Shown: positions 23,724 to 32,546 of the stretch, in pieces
Layout of the letters: every line of letters starts with the position of its first letter
Position numbering within the stretch: position 1 is the first letter of the stretch
Origin: an uncultured Prevotellaceae bacterium
GTDB lineage: Bacteria; Bacteroidota; Bacteroidia; Bacteroidales; Bacteroidaceae
Assembly (NCBI GenBank): GCA_902789415.1
Contig: CADAOD010000005.1
Span: 1-64,000 of the forward strand
DNA: 64,000 nucleotides
Direction: 5' to 3'
The notes under the pieces: generated by a model
What the model was told of the DNA's origin: nothing
Seen by the model: only the letters and a program-made list of their open reading frames with translations
The model's database searches: none
Translations under genes and position numbers: made by a program

Positions 23724-26700
23724 ATGAATCAAGCAATGAGAAGATTGTGCAAACTATGTCTCTTAGCTGCATTCTTTGTGCTGGCTCCACCTGAGGTGTT
23801 GGCTCAGACGATTGCTAAAGGACAAGTTTTTGACTCAACGAACGAGCCCGTCATTGGTGCCACAGTTGTGGAAAAGGGTAGTCCTAAGAATGCTACCGTA
23901 ACGGATTTCGAAGGTAATTTCGAATTGAAATTGCAAAACAGCAAGCAGGTTGTAATTACTTTTATCGGCATGAAGCCTAAAACAGTTTCCGCCAGCACTA
24001 ACATGAAGGTGATGATGGAAGACGACAACAACACACTGAACGAGTTGGTAGTTATCGGTTATGGTGCCGTTCGTAAGAAAGACCTGACAGGTTCTGTTGT
24101 AACCGTTGCCGGTCAGGATCTTGCCAAGGTGCCTGTATCAAACGTAACCGAGGCACTGACAGGTAAGATGGCCGGTGTTAACATTACTACTACCGACGGT
24201 TCGCCAGATGCTGAGGTACTGATTCGTGTACGTGGAGGTGGTTCTATCACTGGTGATAACAGTCCATTGGTTGTTATCGATGGATTCCAGGGCGGTAAGC
24301 TGACCGATCTCTCGCCAAACGACATCGAGGATATAACAGTACTTAAAGATGCATCTTCGACAGCTATCTATGGTTCTGAAGGTGCCAATGGTGTTATCTT
24401 GATTACTACTAAGAATGCAAAAGGTGGTAAGACTCAAGTTAGCTACAACGGCTATTTACAGACCAAAAAAGTAGCAAAACGCTTGGATGTACTTGACACC
24501 TATCAGTATGTAATGTCGAACTATGAGTATTCTGCATTGCGTGGCGAGAGTGCACTGAACTCGTTCTACAAGCAGTTTGGAGTATTCGATGACTTGTATC
24601 TCTACAAGAGCATTGAGGCCATCGACTGGCAGGATGACCTGTTTGGTGCTAACACCATCTCACAGAGTCATAACGTTAGTTTGCAGGGTGGTACCGAGAA
24701 GACAAAGTTCAACCTTTCTGGTACTTACGACTATAATGCTGGTTTGATGCCAAACAACGATTTCTCGCGTTTCGCATTCCTCTTAAAGTTAAATCACGAT
24801 ATTAACAAGAGTCTGAAGTTCTCGATGACTGCTCGTGTTAACGATCAGACTGCCAACGGACAGGGTACTCAGGGTGGTACTTACAAGGTACGTACCGAGC
24901 AGGCACTCTATGGTGTTGCTACAAAGGGTCTGTCGGGCATGATTACACCTGACTTCTCAACTATGTCGGACGATGAAATCGTTGAATGGCAGCGTTCTAA
25001 CATGTCATTGGCCGAGCAGTCGGAACAGTACTGGCGCCGCCGTAATAACCGTGGTTTCGTATTCAACGGAGCTTTGGATTGGAAAACACCTCTGAAGGGA
25101 CTTACTGCTCATCTGGAGGGTGGCTATACCTATGGATTTAATGAAGTAAAGAACTGGTATGGTTCTACCACTACTCAGGCTTCGTATGTTGGTGGTAAGC
25201 CTTTGGCTGATTGGACTAAGACTAACACAAGCAGCATGCGTGAGAGTTTTAATCTTACCTACGACACCAAGATTAATAAGATTCATCATCTGAACGTGAT
25301 GGCTGGTCAGGAGATACGTTCAAGCCGTTCTAACTACAGTGCTATGAGTGCTAACAACTTTAGCGAGGCATTCACGGCAGAACAGGTTTTTGCTAACTTC
25401 GGCTTAGGTATGATGCAGACCATGACTGGTAACGTGGCTGCTAATCAGAATAAGGTATCGTTCTTTGGACGTATCAACTACACCTTGCTCGACCGCTACT
25501 TGCTTACCGTTACCATGCGTGAGGATGGTAGCTCGCAGTTTGGCAGTGGGCACCAGTGGGGTTTCTTCCCTGCAGCTGCTGCTTCATGGCGTATCATCGA
25601 CGAGCCTTGGATGGAGGCTACACACAGCTGGTTGTCGAACCTCAAGCTGCGTGTATCTTATGGTAAGGTTGGTAACGATAAGATTGGTAATACACAGTAT
25701 GTTCAGCTTTACGACACAAACAGCGGTTCTAAGCGTTATGGTGTAGGCGAGGTAGCTGGCTCGCATCAGGCCGTTTCTACCACTCTGGCCAATCCTTTGC
25801 TTACATGGGAGAAGCGAACAACACGTAACCTTGGTTTAGACTTCGGTTTCCTTAATGAGCGCTTCTCGGGTAATATCGATCTTTACTGGAACAGCACCGA
25901 CGATCTGCTGATTAACCACAATATTGCTGCTCCTGGTTATACCACTGTTTGGGAGAACTCTGCATCGACCAGCAACAAGGGTGTTGAAGTAACCCTGAAT
26001 GCTGCTATCATCCAGAATAAGAACTTTAAACTGAATGCCAACTTCAATATCGGCTTCGATAAGTCGAACGTTAAGAGTCTGGCCAACGGTTTGCAGGAAA
26101 TGACATTTGCTTCAGGTTGGGCTAGCACCGACAACAAGAACCAGCAGGACTATATTGTACGTATTGGCGATCCTATCGGACTGGTTTATGGTTGGTTGAG
26201 CGATGGTTACTATACTACCGACGATTTTGCCAGTTACGACGAAGTGAAAGGAACTTACACTTTGAAGGATGGTGTTCCAACAACTTCACTGCTGGGTGGA
26301 ACTATCGGTATCCGTCCTGGTACTATGAAACTGAAGGATTTGAACGGTGATGGTGTAGTTGATGCCAAGGATATTACTGTGATTGGCGACACTAACCCCG
26401 ACTTCATGGGTGGTTTCGGATTTAATGGCGAAATCTACGACTTCGACTTCAACGTGAACTTTACATATAAGGTAGGAAACGACATCTATAATGCAAACAA
26501 GATTCAGACTTCATCGCGTTATCGTGCTGGTACCTATCCTAATATGCGTGCCACTATGAGTCAGAGCAATGCTTACTCTTACATTAACCCAGAGACAGGT
26601 GTGCTGCTTACAAGCCTTGAAGATTTGAAGTACTGGAACGAGGGTGGTAACGGACTTACTCCTAAGGCTATGTGGAGCCCATTCTCTACTGGCGACGCAG

Positions 26701-26990
26701 TAGTTGTTCCTACCGACTGGGCTATGGACGATGCTTCGTTCCTGCGTTTGCAGAGCTTGACCATCGGTTATACCATTCCTAATAAGATTACAAAGAAGGT
26801 TGGTATACAGCGCCTGCGCGCTTATGTAACAGGAACTAACTTGTTTGTCATCACAAGCTACCCTGGTTACGACCCTGAAGTAAGTTCGTATGCCCGTAAC
26901 AGCAGCTACTCTGGTTTGACTCCTGGTATCGACTTCTCTTCTTATCCAAAGAGCCGTGCATTTACCTTTGGTTTGAACGTAACGCTGTAA
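23724..26990 (+). CDS. SusC/RagA TonB-dependent outer membrane transporter (pectin unit 1)
   Basis: The 1088-residue protein has a signal peptide (ending VLAQT), a carboxypeptidase-regulatory-like domain (about 30-105, NEPVIGATVVEKG), the ELVVIGYG TonB-box region near 110, a plug domain (VLKDASSTAIYGSEGANG near 208-225) and a beta barrel ending in FGLNVTL. It imports oligosaccharides across the outer membrane with its SusD partner, encoded 27 bp downstream. The neighbouring GH28 gene points to oligogalacturonides. No regulator gene is adjacent; the palindromes at 23556-23592 are the only operator candidates. Confidence 0.95.
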   Translation: MNQAMRRLCKLCLLAAFFVLAPPEVLAQTIAKGQVFDSTNEPVIGATVVEKGSPKNATVTDFEGNFELKLQNSKQVVITFIGMKPKTVSASTNMKVMMEDDNNTLNELVVIGYGAVRKKDLTGSVVTVAGQDLAKVPVSNVTEALTGKMAGVNITTTDGSPDAEVLIRVRGGGSITGDNSPLVVIDGFQGGKLTDLSPNDIEDITVLKDASSTAIYGSEGANGVILITTKNAKGGKTQVSYNGYLQTKKVAKRLDVLDTYQYVMSNYEYSALRGESALNSFYKQFGVFDDLYLYKSIEAIDWQDDLFGANTISQSHNVSLQGGTEKTKFNLSGTYDYNAGLMPNNDFSRFAFLLKLNHDINKSLKFSMTARVNDQTANGQGTQGGTYKVRTEQALYGVATKGLSGMITPDFSTMSDDEIVEWQRSNMSLAEQSEQYWRRRNNRGFVFNGALDWKTPLKGLTAHLEGGYTYGFNEVKNWYGSTTTQASYVGGKPLADWTKTNTSSMRESFNLTYDTKINKIHHLNVMAGQEIRSSRSNYSAMSANNFSEAFTAEQVFANFGLGMMQTMTGNVAANQNKVSFFGRINYTLLDRYLLTVTMREDGSSQFGSGHQWGFFPAAAASWRIIDEPWMEATHSWLSNLKLRVSYGKVGNDKIGNTQYVQLYDTNSGSKRYGVGEVAGSHQAVSTTLANPLLTWEKRTTRNLGLDFGFLNERFSGNIDLYWNSTDDLLINHNIAAPGYTTVWENSASTSNKGVEVTLNAAIIQNKNFKLNANFNIGFDKSNVKSLANGLQEMTFASGWASTDNKNQQDYIVRIGDPIGLVYGWLSDGYYTTDDFASYDEVKGTYTLKDGVPTTSLLGGTIGIRPGTMKLKDLNGDGVVDAKDITVIGDTNPDFMGGFGFNGEIYDFDFNVNFTYKVGNDIYNANKIQTSSRYRAGTYPNMRATMSQSNAYSYINPETGVLLTSLEDLKYWNEGGNGLTPKAMWSPFSTGDAVVVPTDWAMDDASFLRLQSLTIGYTIPNKITKKVGIQRLRAYVTGTNLFVITSYPGYDPEVSSYARNSSYSGLTPGIDFSSYPKSRAFTFGLNVTL

Positions 26991-27017
26991 TATAACAACA
27001 AACAATCCGATTTAGAT

Positions 27018-29186
27018 ATGAAATTCAAGAATAAATATATAGCAATTGCTGCTCTTGGAGCATTCGGTCTGACATCGTGTAACGACACACTCGATGTAGA
27101 GTCGCCATCACAGATGGACCAGACCATGGTTTACAGCTCTACCGAGTTTGCAACCAACGCCATCAACGGCGTGTATGTATTGTTCTGCGAGGATCCATTC
27201 ACAAGCCGTATGTGCGGTGTTTGGATGCAGAATACTGACGTAGAAGCGATGGGTGTCAGCGCCACGGCAGCCACCAATCACCGAAATGCCATATGGCCAC
27301 TTCAGAGCGCAGGCAACGTAGGTTGGAGTGACGTCAAGAAGGTGTGGGACAACAACCTGCTGGCCATCGAGCGTGCCAACCAGGTACGTGCTGGTATAGA
27401 TGGTAGTTCTATTGGTAATACCGATGAGATGCAGCAGATTAAGGGCGAGGCAACCTGTCTGAAAGCCTATCGCTATTATCTGATGTGCAACTTCTTTGGC
27501 GACGTGCCTTACTACGACGTAGCAGCCAAATGGGGTGATGAGATAGACAAGCCACGTTCCGACAAGAATGTTGTCTATAGTCGTGTGCTACAGCAGTTGG
27601 TTGACATTGAGCCCAACATGAAGTGGAGTGACGTCAACACAGGCGGAATAGAACGTATGAACCGTGATTTTGCCATCGGTCTGATAGCTCGTCTTGCCCT
27701 GTTCCGTGCAGGCTATGGCATGACCAAGGATGGAACCATGAAACGTGCTGATGACTATCTGGATGTTTCTGCTGACTCACTAACAGTTACATATAAAGAT
27801 GCCAGCGGTGTAGAGAAGACTGCTCAGACCTACACACAGTACTACCAGATGGCCAAGGACTACTGCCAGAAACTCTTGCAGCTGAAGCCACGTGAACTGT
27901 ATCCGAATTTCGAACAGTCGTTCATCAACGAGATGAACTATACCTGCGAAACCAATGCTGAGGTACTTTATGAGGTAGCATTTGTCCAGAACTATGGCGG
28001 TGATATCGGTTGGAGTTTCGGTGTTCCCAATACTGGCACATGCGCAAACGGAACCACTACTGCCCAGGTGGCAGTTACCCCAACCTACTACATGTCGTTT
28101 GCCGACAATGATAGTCGTCGCGACGTGTGTGTAGCAAAATATCAGCATGTTCAGGACACAGTGCAGGCTGTTGCTTCAACAGGCTTGTATGCAGGCAAGT
28201 GGGATCGCTCACGTGCTGCCAAGGAACTGGGTTCAGGCTCATCTAAGGGTACAGGTATCAACTTCCCATTGATGCGCTACTCTGACGTGCTCCTGATGCT
28301 GGCCGAGGCAGAGAATGAGCTGAATGGACCAACAGCACTTGCCAAGGAGATGCTGACTAAGGTTCGTGCCCGTGCCTTTGCTAACAGCGCCACTTATGCA
28401 GACGATGTTACCAATTATGTCAATGCCCTGACCACAAAGGATGCCTTCTTTAATGCCATCGTTGATGAGCGCGCCTGGGAGTTCGGTAGCGAGGCACTGC
28501 GCAAGTTCGACCTGGTTCGCTGGAATCTCTATGCCAAGAAGATTGAGGAGGCCATGTACACCGCACTCTGCTGGGGTATTGCCTCTAACGAGGACCTTAT
28601 GAATGATCCAAATGTGCTGGCCAACTATCCAGAGGCCGCCAATTACACCACATGGGCCAACAAGCTGTGGTATGTAAAGACAGGTAAGAACAATCTGAAG
28701 AGCGACATCAAGTGGTATAACGAGAAGTACAAGATTGCCGAAGACGACGCTACCATGCAGGCCGATGGATGGCAGAGTGTGAACTGGGGCAGCAATATGC
28801 TGAAACGCACACGTACCTATATCTATGGAGGTGTGGACTATGGAACCACCACTCCAGCCAAGGTTGTCAATGCCGATGGCAGCTCTACCTACACATTAGG
28901 TACGGCTCCAAACACTAAGGTTATCACTGTTGCCGAAGGTGAGGATACGGGTATCACACGTAAGGATGTATATGCTGCCAGCGACTATTTCACACGCCTG
29001 TATCGTGGCTACTCTAACGGTGCTCTCAAGGGCGACGGTGTAGTGCCCTATCTGCTGCCTATCACCACTGAGACGATTTCTGCAAGTACTGTATTGAACA
29101 ACGATGGTTACCGCATTTTAGATGGCAACACAGGTGACGGTATCAATGTAGAAGTTGCAACTATCATTAAAGAAAATTACAAATAA
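27018..29186 (+). CDS. SusD/RagB glycan-binding lipoprotein (pectin unit 1)
   Basis: The 722-residue lipoprotein has lipobox GLTSC (cysteine near residue 21) and the RagB/SusD fold: SPSQM near the start, AYRYYLMCNFFGDVPYYD near 160 and KFDLVRWNLYAKK near 495. It caps the SusC barrel and binds the glycan at the surface. It follows its SusC by 27 bp. It is longer than the usual 500-650 residues; a stretch near 545-680 is inserted before the conserved C-terminus. Confidence 0.93.
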   Translation: MKFKNKYIAIAALGAFGLTSCNDTLDVESPSQMDQTMVYSSTEFATNAINGVYVLFCEDPFTSRMCGVWMQNTDVEAMGVSATAATNHRNAIWPLQSAGNVGWSDVKKVWDNNLLAIERANQVRAGIDGSSIGNTDEMQQIKGEATCLKAYRYYLMCNFFGDVPYYDVAAKWGDEIDKPRSDKNVVYSRVLQQLVDIEPNMKWSDVNTGGIERMNRDFAIGLIARLALFRAGYGMTKDGTMKRADDYLDVSADSLTVTYKDASGVEKTAQTYTQYYQMAKDYCQKLLQLKPRELYPNFEQSFINEMNYTCETNAEVLYEVAFVQNYGGDIGWSFGVPNTGTCANGTTTAQVAVTPTYYMSFADNDSRRDVCVAKYQHVQDTVQAVASTGLYAGKWDRSRAAKELGSGSSKGTGINFPLMRYSDVLLMLAEAENELNGPTALAKEMLTKVRARAFANSATYADDVTNYVNALTTKDAFFNAIVDERAWEFGSEALRKFDLVRWNLYAKKIEEAMYTALCWGIASNEDLMNDPNVLANYPEAANYTTWANKLWYVKTGKNNLKSDIKWYNEKYKIAEDDATMQADGWQSVNWGSNMLKRTRTYIYGGVDYGTTTPAKVVNADGSSTYTLGTAPNTKVITVAEGEDTGITRKDVYAASDYFTRLYRGYSNGALKGDGVVPYLLPITTETISASTVLNNDGYRILDGNTGDGINVEVATIIKENYK

Positions 29187-29200
29187 CGAGGAGACGCATT

Positions 29201-30892
29201 ATGAAAAAGATAATTAAGACCATGTTGCTGTTTGCAGCAGTAACAGCAGGAACAGGAACGTTCATCAGTTGTAGTGATGACGATAACCTCACCAAGGCCG
29301 ATGCGTTGTTCCGTCCTATCATCAACAGCGACGATAATGTAGAGCTAGGTCTGGACGACAACGACGTTCCCTACATGAATGTGAAATGGGACAACTATAC
29401 CGATGCTGACCAGTACACGGTTAGAGTAGTGCCTGTAGATGGCAGTGTCGCTGAAAAGACAGTGACCACCTCTGAGCTGAATTGCTCGTTCACTGGACTG
29501 GAGTACGACAAAGAGTACTTTATCTACATCAGTGCAACCAATACCAGCTCTGGCCTCTCATCTAAAGAGTACTCTATCACAACCACTACCCCCGACTATC
29601 CTACCAAGCTCATAACACCTGCCACTACCGACATCATCGATATTCAGGCACGTATCAGCTGGCCGGTGGGTGTCAGCTACGACAAGATCGTTATCAAGAC
29701 GGATGCCGACGATGTCATAGTAGCCGAGTATGACGTAACAGAGGCCGACAATGCTGCAGGTCAGAAGATTGTGGGCGGCATGGAGCCAAAGACCACCTAC
29801 AAGGTGGAGGCTTGGGCCAACGGCACCTATCAGGGTAAGAAACGCATTACTACTACTGCCGAAGAGACTTACGAAGGCACCGTGGTTGACCTGCGTACCC
29901 TGGACGAAAAGGAGAGCTTGAAGTGGGTGAGCACAAACAACATCGACTCACTGGTTCAGCTCTATCCTAATCAGGATATCACCATCGTCATGCAGGGTGG
30001 CATGGACTATCGCTTGGAGACTGTCAAACTGCCTTCTACAACAGGTAACATCAAGTTTGTGACAGGTCTCAGTCTGAAAGGCTATGCTGTTTGGCACGTA
30101 ACAGGCAACTTCGACCTTGCCAATGGTGTAGAGCTGGGTGGTATATACTTCGAGAAGATTGACTTCACCGATGACGAGACCAAGCTAAAGACAAGTAGCA
30201 ACTACGGTGGCACATATCTCTTCAACCCCAGTAGCAGTGCTAAGATTGGTACCGTATCGTTGAAATCCTGCAACGTCCGCTACAAGCGTGGTGTGCTCCG
30301 CGTACGCAGCACTAACGAGGTTGAAAACTTCATTGCCGACGATTGTATCTTTGAGTACATCGGTGGATATGGCATTACCAACGTTGATAACAACGGAGCT
30401 GCCATCAAGAACATCAAGGTGACCAACTCTACATTTGCTAACTGCGTTCGTCTGTTTGTCAACACCAAGAGCAAGAATATCGCCTGCGGTAGTGTAGATA
30501 TCGACCACTGCACATTCGTTTACTTCTCTGGCAACAGCCGTGGCTGTATCGAACTGCAAGAGAAGACCTGGGCTGGTGGTATCAATATCAAGAACTCTAT
30601 CTATGGCTCATGCGGTGAGGTTCACACCAAGCCACAGTCTGGCATCAAGGGATGGACAGGTACTGTAGTTCCTACTACGGACAATGTATTCTTCACCAGC
30701 GATCTGGAATGGGCTATCAGCGAGGCTGACGGCACACCTGTCAATCCGCTCGATGGTACGAAGTTGGGCACAGAGACCAAGAAGACCTTCAAGGATCCAA
30801 ATCCTGCAGGAAGTCTGATGCCTGGCGACTATACATTAACAAACTCTGACGCAATCAAGGCTAAGGTTGGCGACCCACGCTGGTTGCCATAA
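29201..30892 (+). CDS. Lipoprotein with fibronectin III-like and beta-helix parts (DUF4957/DUF5123 type)
   Basis: The 563-residue protein has a lipoprotein signal (TFISCSDDD). Fibronectin III-like repeats follow (about 45-230; YTVRVVPVDG, YKVEAWANGTYQGK). The C-terminal half has beta-helix-like repeats (KNIKVTNSTFANCVRLF, VDIDHCTFVYFSG) matching the DUF4957 and DUF5123 domains found in pectin utilisation loci. The likely role is surface binding of pectin beside SusD, the position where SusE/F-type proteins are found. No catalytic residues are evident. It starts 14 bp after SusD with a GAGGAG site. Confidence 0.75.
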   Translation: MKKIIKTMLLFAAVTAGTGTFISCSDDDNLTKADALFRPIINSDDNVELGLDDNDVPYMNVKWDNYTDADQYTVRVVPVDGSVAEKTVTTSELNCSFTGLEYDKEYFIYISATNTSSGLSSKEYSITTTTPDYPTKLITPATTDIIDIQARISWPVGVSYDKIVIKTDADDVIVAEYDVTEADNAAGQKIVGGMEPKTTYKVEAWANGTYQGKKRITTTAEETYEGTVVDLRTLDEKESLKWVSTNNIDSLVQLYPNQDITIVMQGGMDYRLETVKLPSTTGNIKFVTGLSLKGYAVWHVTGNFDLANGVELGGIYFEKIDFTDDETKLKTSSNYGGTYLFNPSSSAKIGTVSLKSCNVRYKRGVLRVRSTNEVENFIADDCIFEYIGGYGITNVDNNGAAIKNIKVTNSTFANCVRLFVNTKSKNIACGSVDIDHCTFVYFSGNSRGCIELQEKTWAGGINIKNSIYGSCGEVHTKPQSGIKGWTGTVVPTTDNVFFTSDLEWAISEADGTPVNPLDGTKLGTETKKTFKDPNPAGSLMPGDYTLTNSDAIKAKVGDPRWLP

Positions 30893-30920
30893 TAGTCGCA
30901 ACAGAAACAGTATCATTAAG

Positions 30921-30950
30921 GGGCGAATGCTATCATAGCGTTCGCCCTTT
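30921..30950 (+). terminator. Hairpin between the lipoprotein and GH28 genes
   Basis: GGGCGAATGCTA and TAGCGTTCGCCC pair over 12 bp (one wobble) with a TCA loop and a short T run. No TAnnTTTG promoter follows before GH28, so this is probably a partial terminator that lowers GH28 expression. Confidence 0.7.
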
Positions 30951-30973
30951 CAAAAATAAAAAGCTATTTAGGA

Positions 30974-32515
30974 ATGAGAATTAGAAACTATATCACAGCA
31001 ATCATGCTGCTTGCTGCCACACAGACAGCCCATGCCGATGTGAGTTTCAGCATGCAGGCGGAAGCCGAGGCGCAGAACACGCCGCAGGGCTGGAAAGCGG
31101 TAGAGCTGCCACAGGGGCTGCCTGCGTTCACGGCAGCCAACACGTTTGATATCACAGATTTTGGTGCTGCCACTACCTCGACGGACAACACCGCTGCCAT
31201 CCAGGCCGCACTCGACGCTGCCCACCAGGCTGGCGGCGGCATGGTGATCGTGCCTGCCGGCGAGTGGCTCTTCGGTCGTATCACCATCGGTTCGCACACG
31301 GTGCTGCATCTCTGTGCCGGTGCTACCCTCAAATTGCTGGCTTATGCCGACCAGCCCGACCACACCACCAAGACACCTTATATCACCGATAAAAAAGGAG
31401 CGACGGATATCGTCATCGAGGGCGAGAGTGCCGAGACTTCTGTCATTGAGGGTCAGGGCGGTCCCTGGTGGGATGCCGTCGAGGCCAAGGAGTCGGGTTT
31501 GCAGCGCGGCTCTATCATCCGCTTCTATCAGGGTGAGCGTCATCTGTTCCGCCATTTCCGTCTGCAGAATGCGCCAGGCACCAATCTCACCTTAGGGCAG
31601 TCGGGCAAAGGCGCCCATAACACGGTGCACGATGTACATATCTATGCCCCAGCATCATCGGCCAGCGATCCCTCGCACAATACCGATGGTATCCCCATCT
31701 GGACCCAATACTGCAACATCTACAACTGCACCATTGATACAGGTGATGACAATGTAGTGACCGATTCCGATGCCCAGTATATCCACGTATGGAACTGCGA
31801 TTTCAAGGCCGGACACGGCGCCTCGTTAGGCAGCTATACCAAGAATATGCACCATATCATATACGAGAATTTGACGTTCGACGGTACCGACTGTGGTTTC
31901 CGTCTCAAGTCGAATACCGACCGTAGTGGCGATGTTCACGATATCATCTTCCGTAACTGCGCCATGCAGAACGTAGCCACACCTATCCAGATTACTGCTT
32001 GGTACGATAAGGTGCCCGACAGTCCTGAAGAAGCCGCTGCTTCGCCAGAGACGAAAATTAGCACCACACCCGAATATCATAACATTCTGATTCAGAATGT
32101 AACGGTTACCGGCTATAACACCAAGAAAAGTAACGAAAAGAACTACAACGGCATTATGATTTACGGACGTCCTGAGAGTTACGTTTACGATGTAACCTTT
32201 GATAACGTCAAGATATCACATCGTAATGGTGTACGCCTGTTCTTCTGCAAGGACATCAAGTTTATCAATGGCTGCACCTTTACCAAGACCTTCACAAATA
32301 CAACCGTAGAGGCTACAGCCAGCGATTTGAGCGAAGTGATGGAGCATTCGTACGAGGCTGCCTATACTTGGAATAAGGAGTCGACAGGGATAAAATCTGT
32401 TACATCGGGTAAACCGTCATCAAGCGATGTTTATCACTCTTTGAACGGCCATCGTACCAAGAATCCGTCAAAGGGCATATATATCCATCAAGGTAAAAAG
32501 GTAATTATAAAATAA
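30974..32515 (+). CDS. GH28 polygalacturonase-family pectin hydrolase, secreted
   Basis: The 513-residue protein has a signal peptide (ending AHAD) and the GH28 right-handed beta-helix. The motifs are NTDG near 235, GDDN near 256, GHGASLG near 279 and the RLK-type motif FRLKSN near 311. These acidic residues catalyse hydrolysis of galacturonide bonds. The last 35 residues (SLNGHRTKNPSKGIYIHQG, then KKVIIK) resemble a short C-terminal sorting tail seen in Prevotella secreted enzymes. Activity could be endo, exo or rhamnogalacturonan hydrolase; GH28 covers all three. Confidence 0.92.
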   Translation: MRIRNYITAIMLLAATQTAHADVSFSMQAEAEAQNTPQGWKAVELPQGLPAFTAANTFDITDFGAATTSTDNTAAIQAALDAAHQAGGGMVIVPAGEWLFGRITIGSHTVLHLCAGATLKLLAYADQPDHTTKTPYITDKKGATDIVIEGESAETSVIEGQGGPWWDAVEAKESGLQRGSIIRFYQGERHLFRHFRLQNAPGTNLTLGQSGKGAHNTVHDVHIYAPASSASDPSHNTDGIPIWTQYCNIYNCTIDTGDDNVVTDSDAQYIHVWNCDFKAGHGASLGSYTKNMHHIIYENLTFDGTDCGFRLKSNTDRSGDVHDIIFRNCAMQNVATPIQITAWYDKVPDSPEEAAASPETKISTTPEYHNILIQNVTVTGYNTKKSNEKNYNGIMIYGRPESYVYDVTFDNVKISHRNGVRLFFCKDIKFINGCTFTKTFTNTTVEATASDLSEVMEHSYEAAYTWNKESTGIKSVTSGKPSSSDVYHSLNGHRTKNPSKGIYIHQGKKVIIK

Positions 32516-32517
32516 AT

Positions 32518-32546
32518 AAAGGTCATCTCATTGCGAGATGACCTTT
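32518..32546. terminator. Bidirectional terminator between GH28 and GH106 genes
   Basis: AAAGGTCATCTC and GAGATGACCTTT form a perfect 12-bp stem with A and T flanks, so it can end transcripts from both convergent operons. It overlaps the 3' end of the GH106 gene. Confidence 0.85.
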
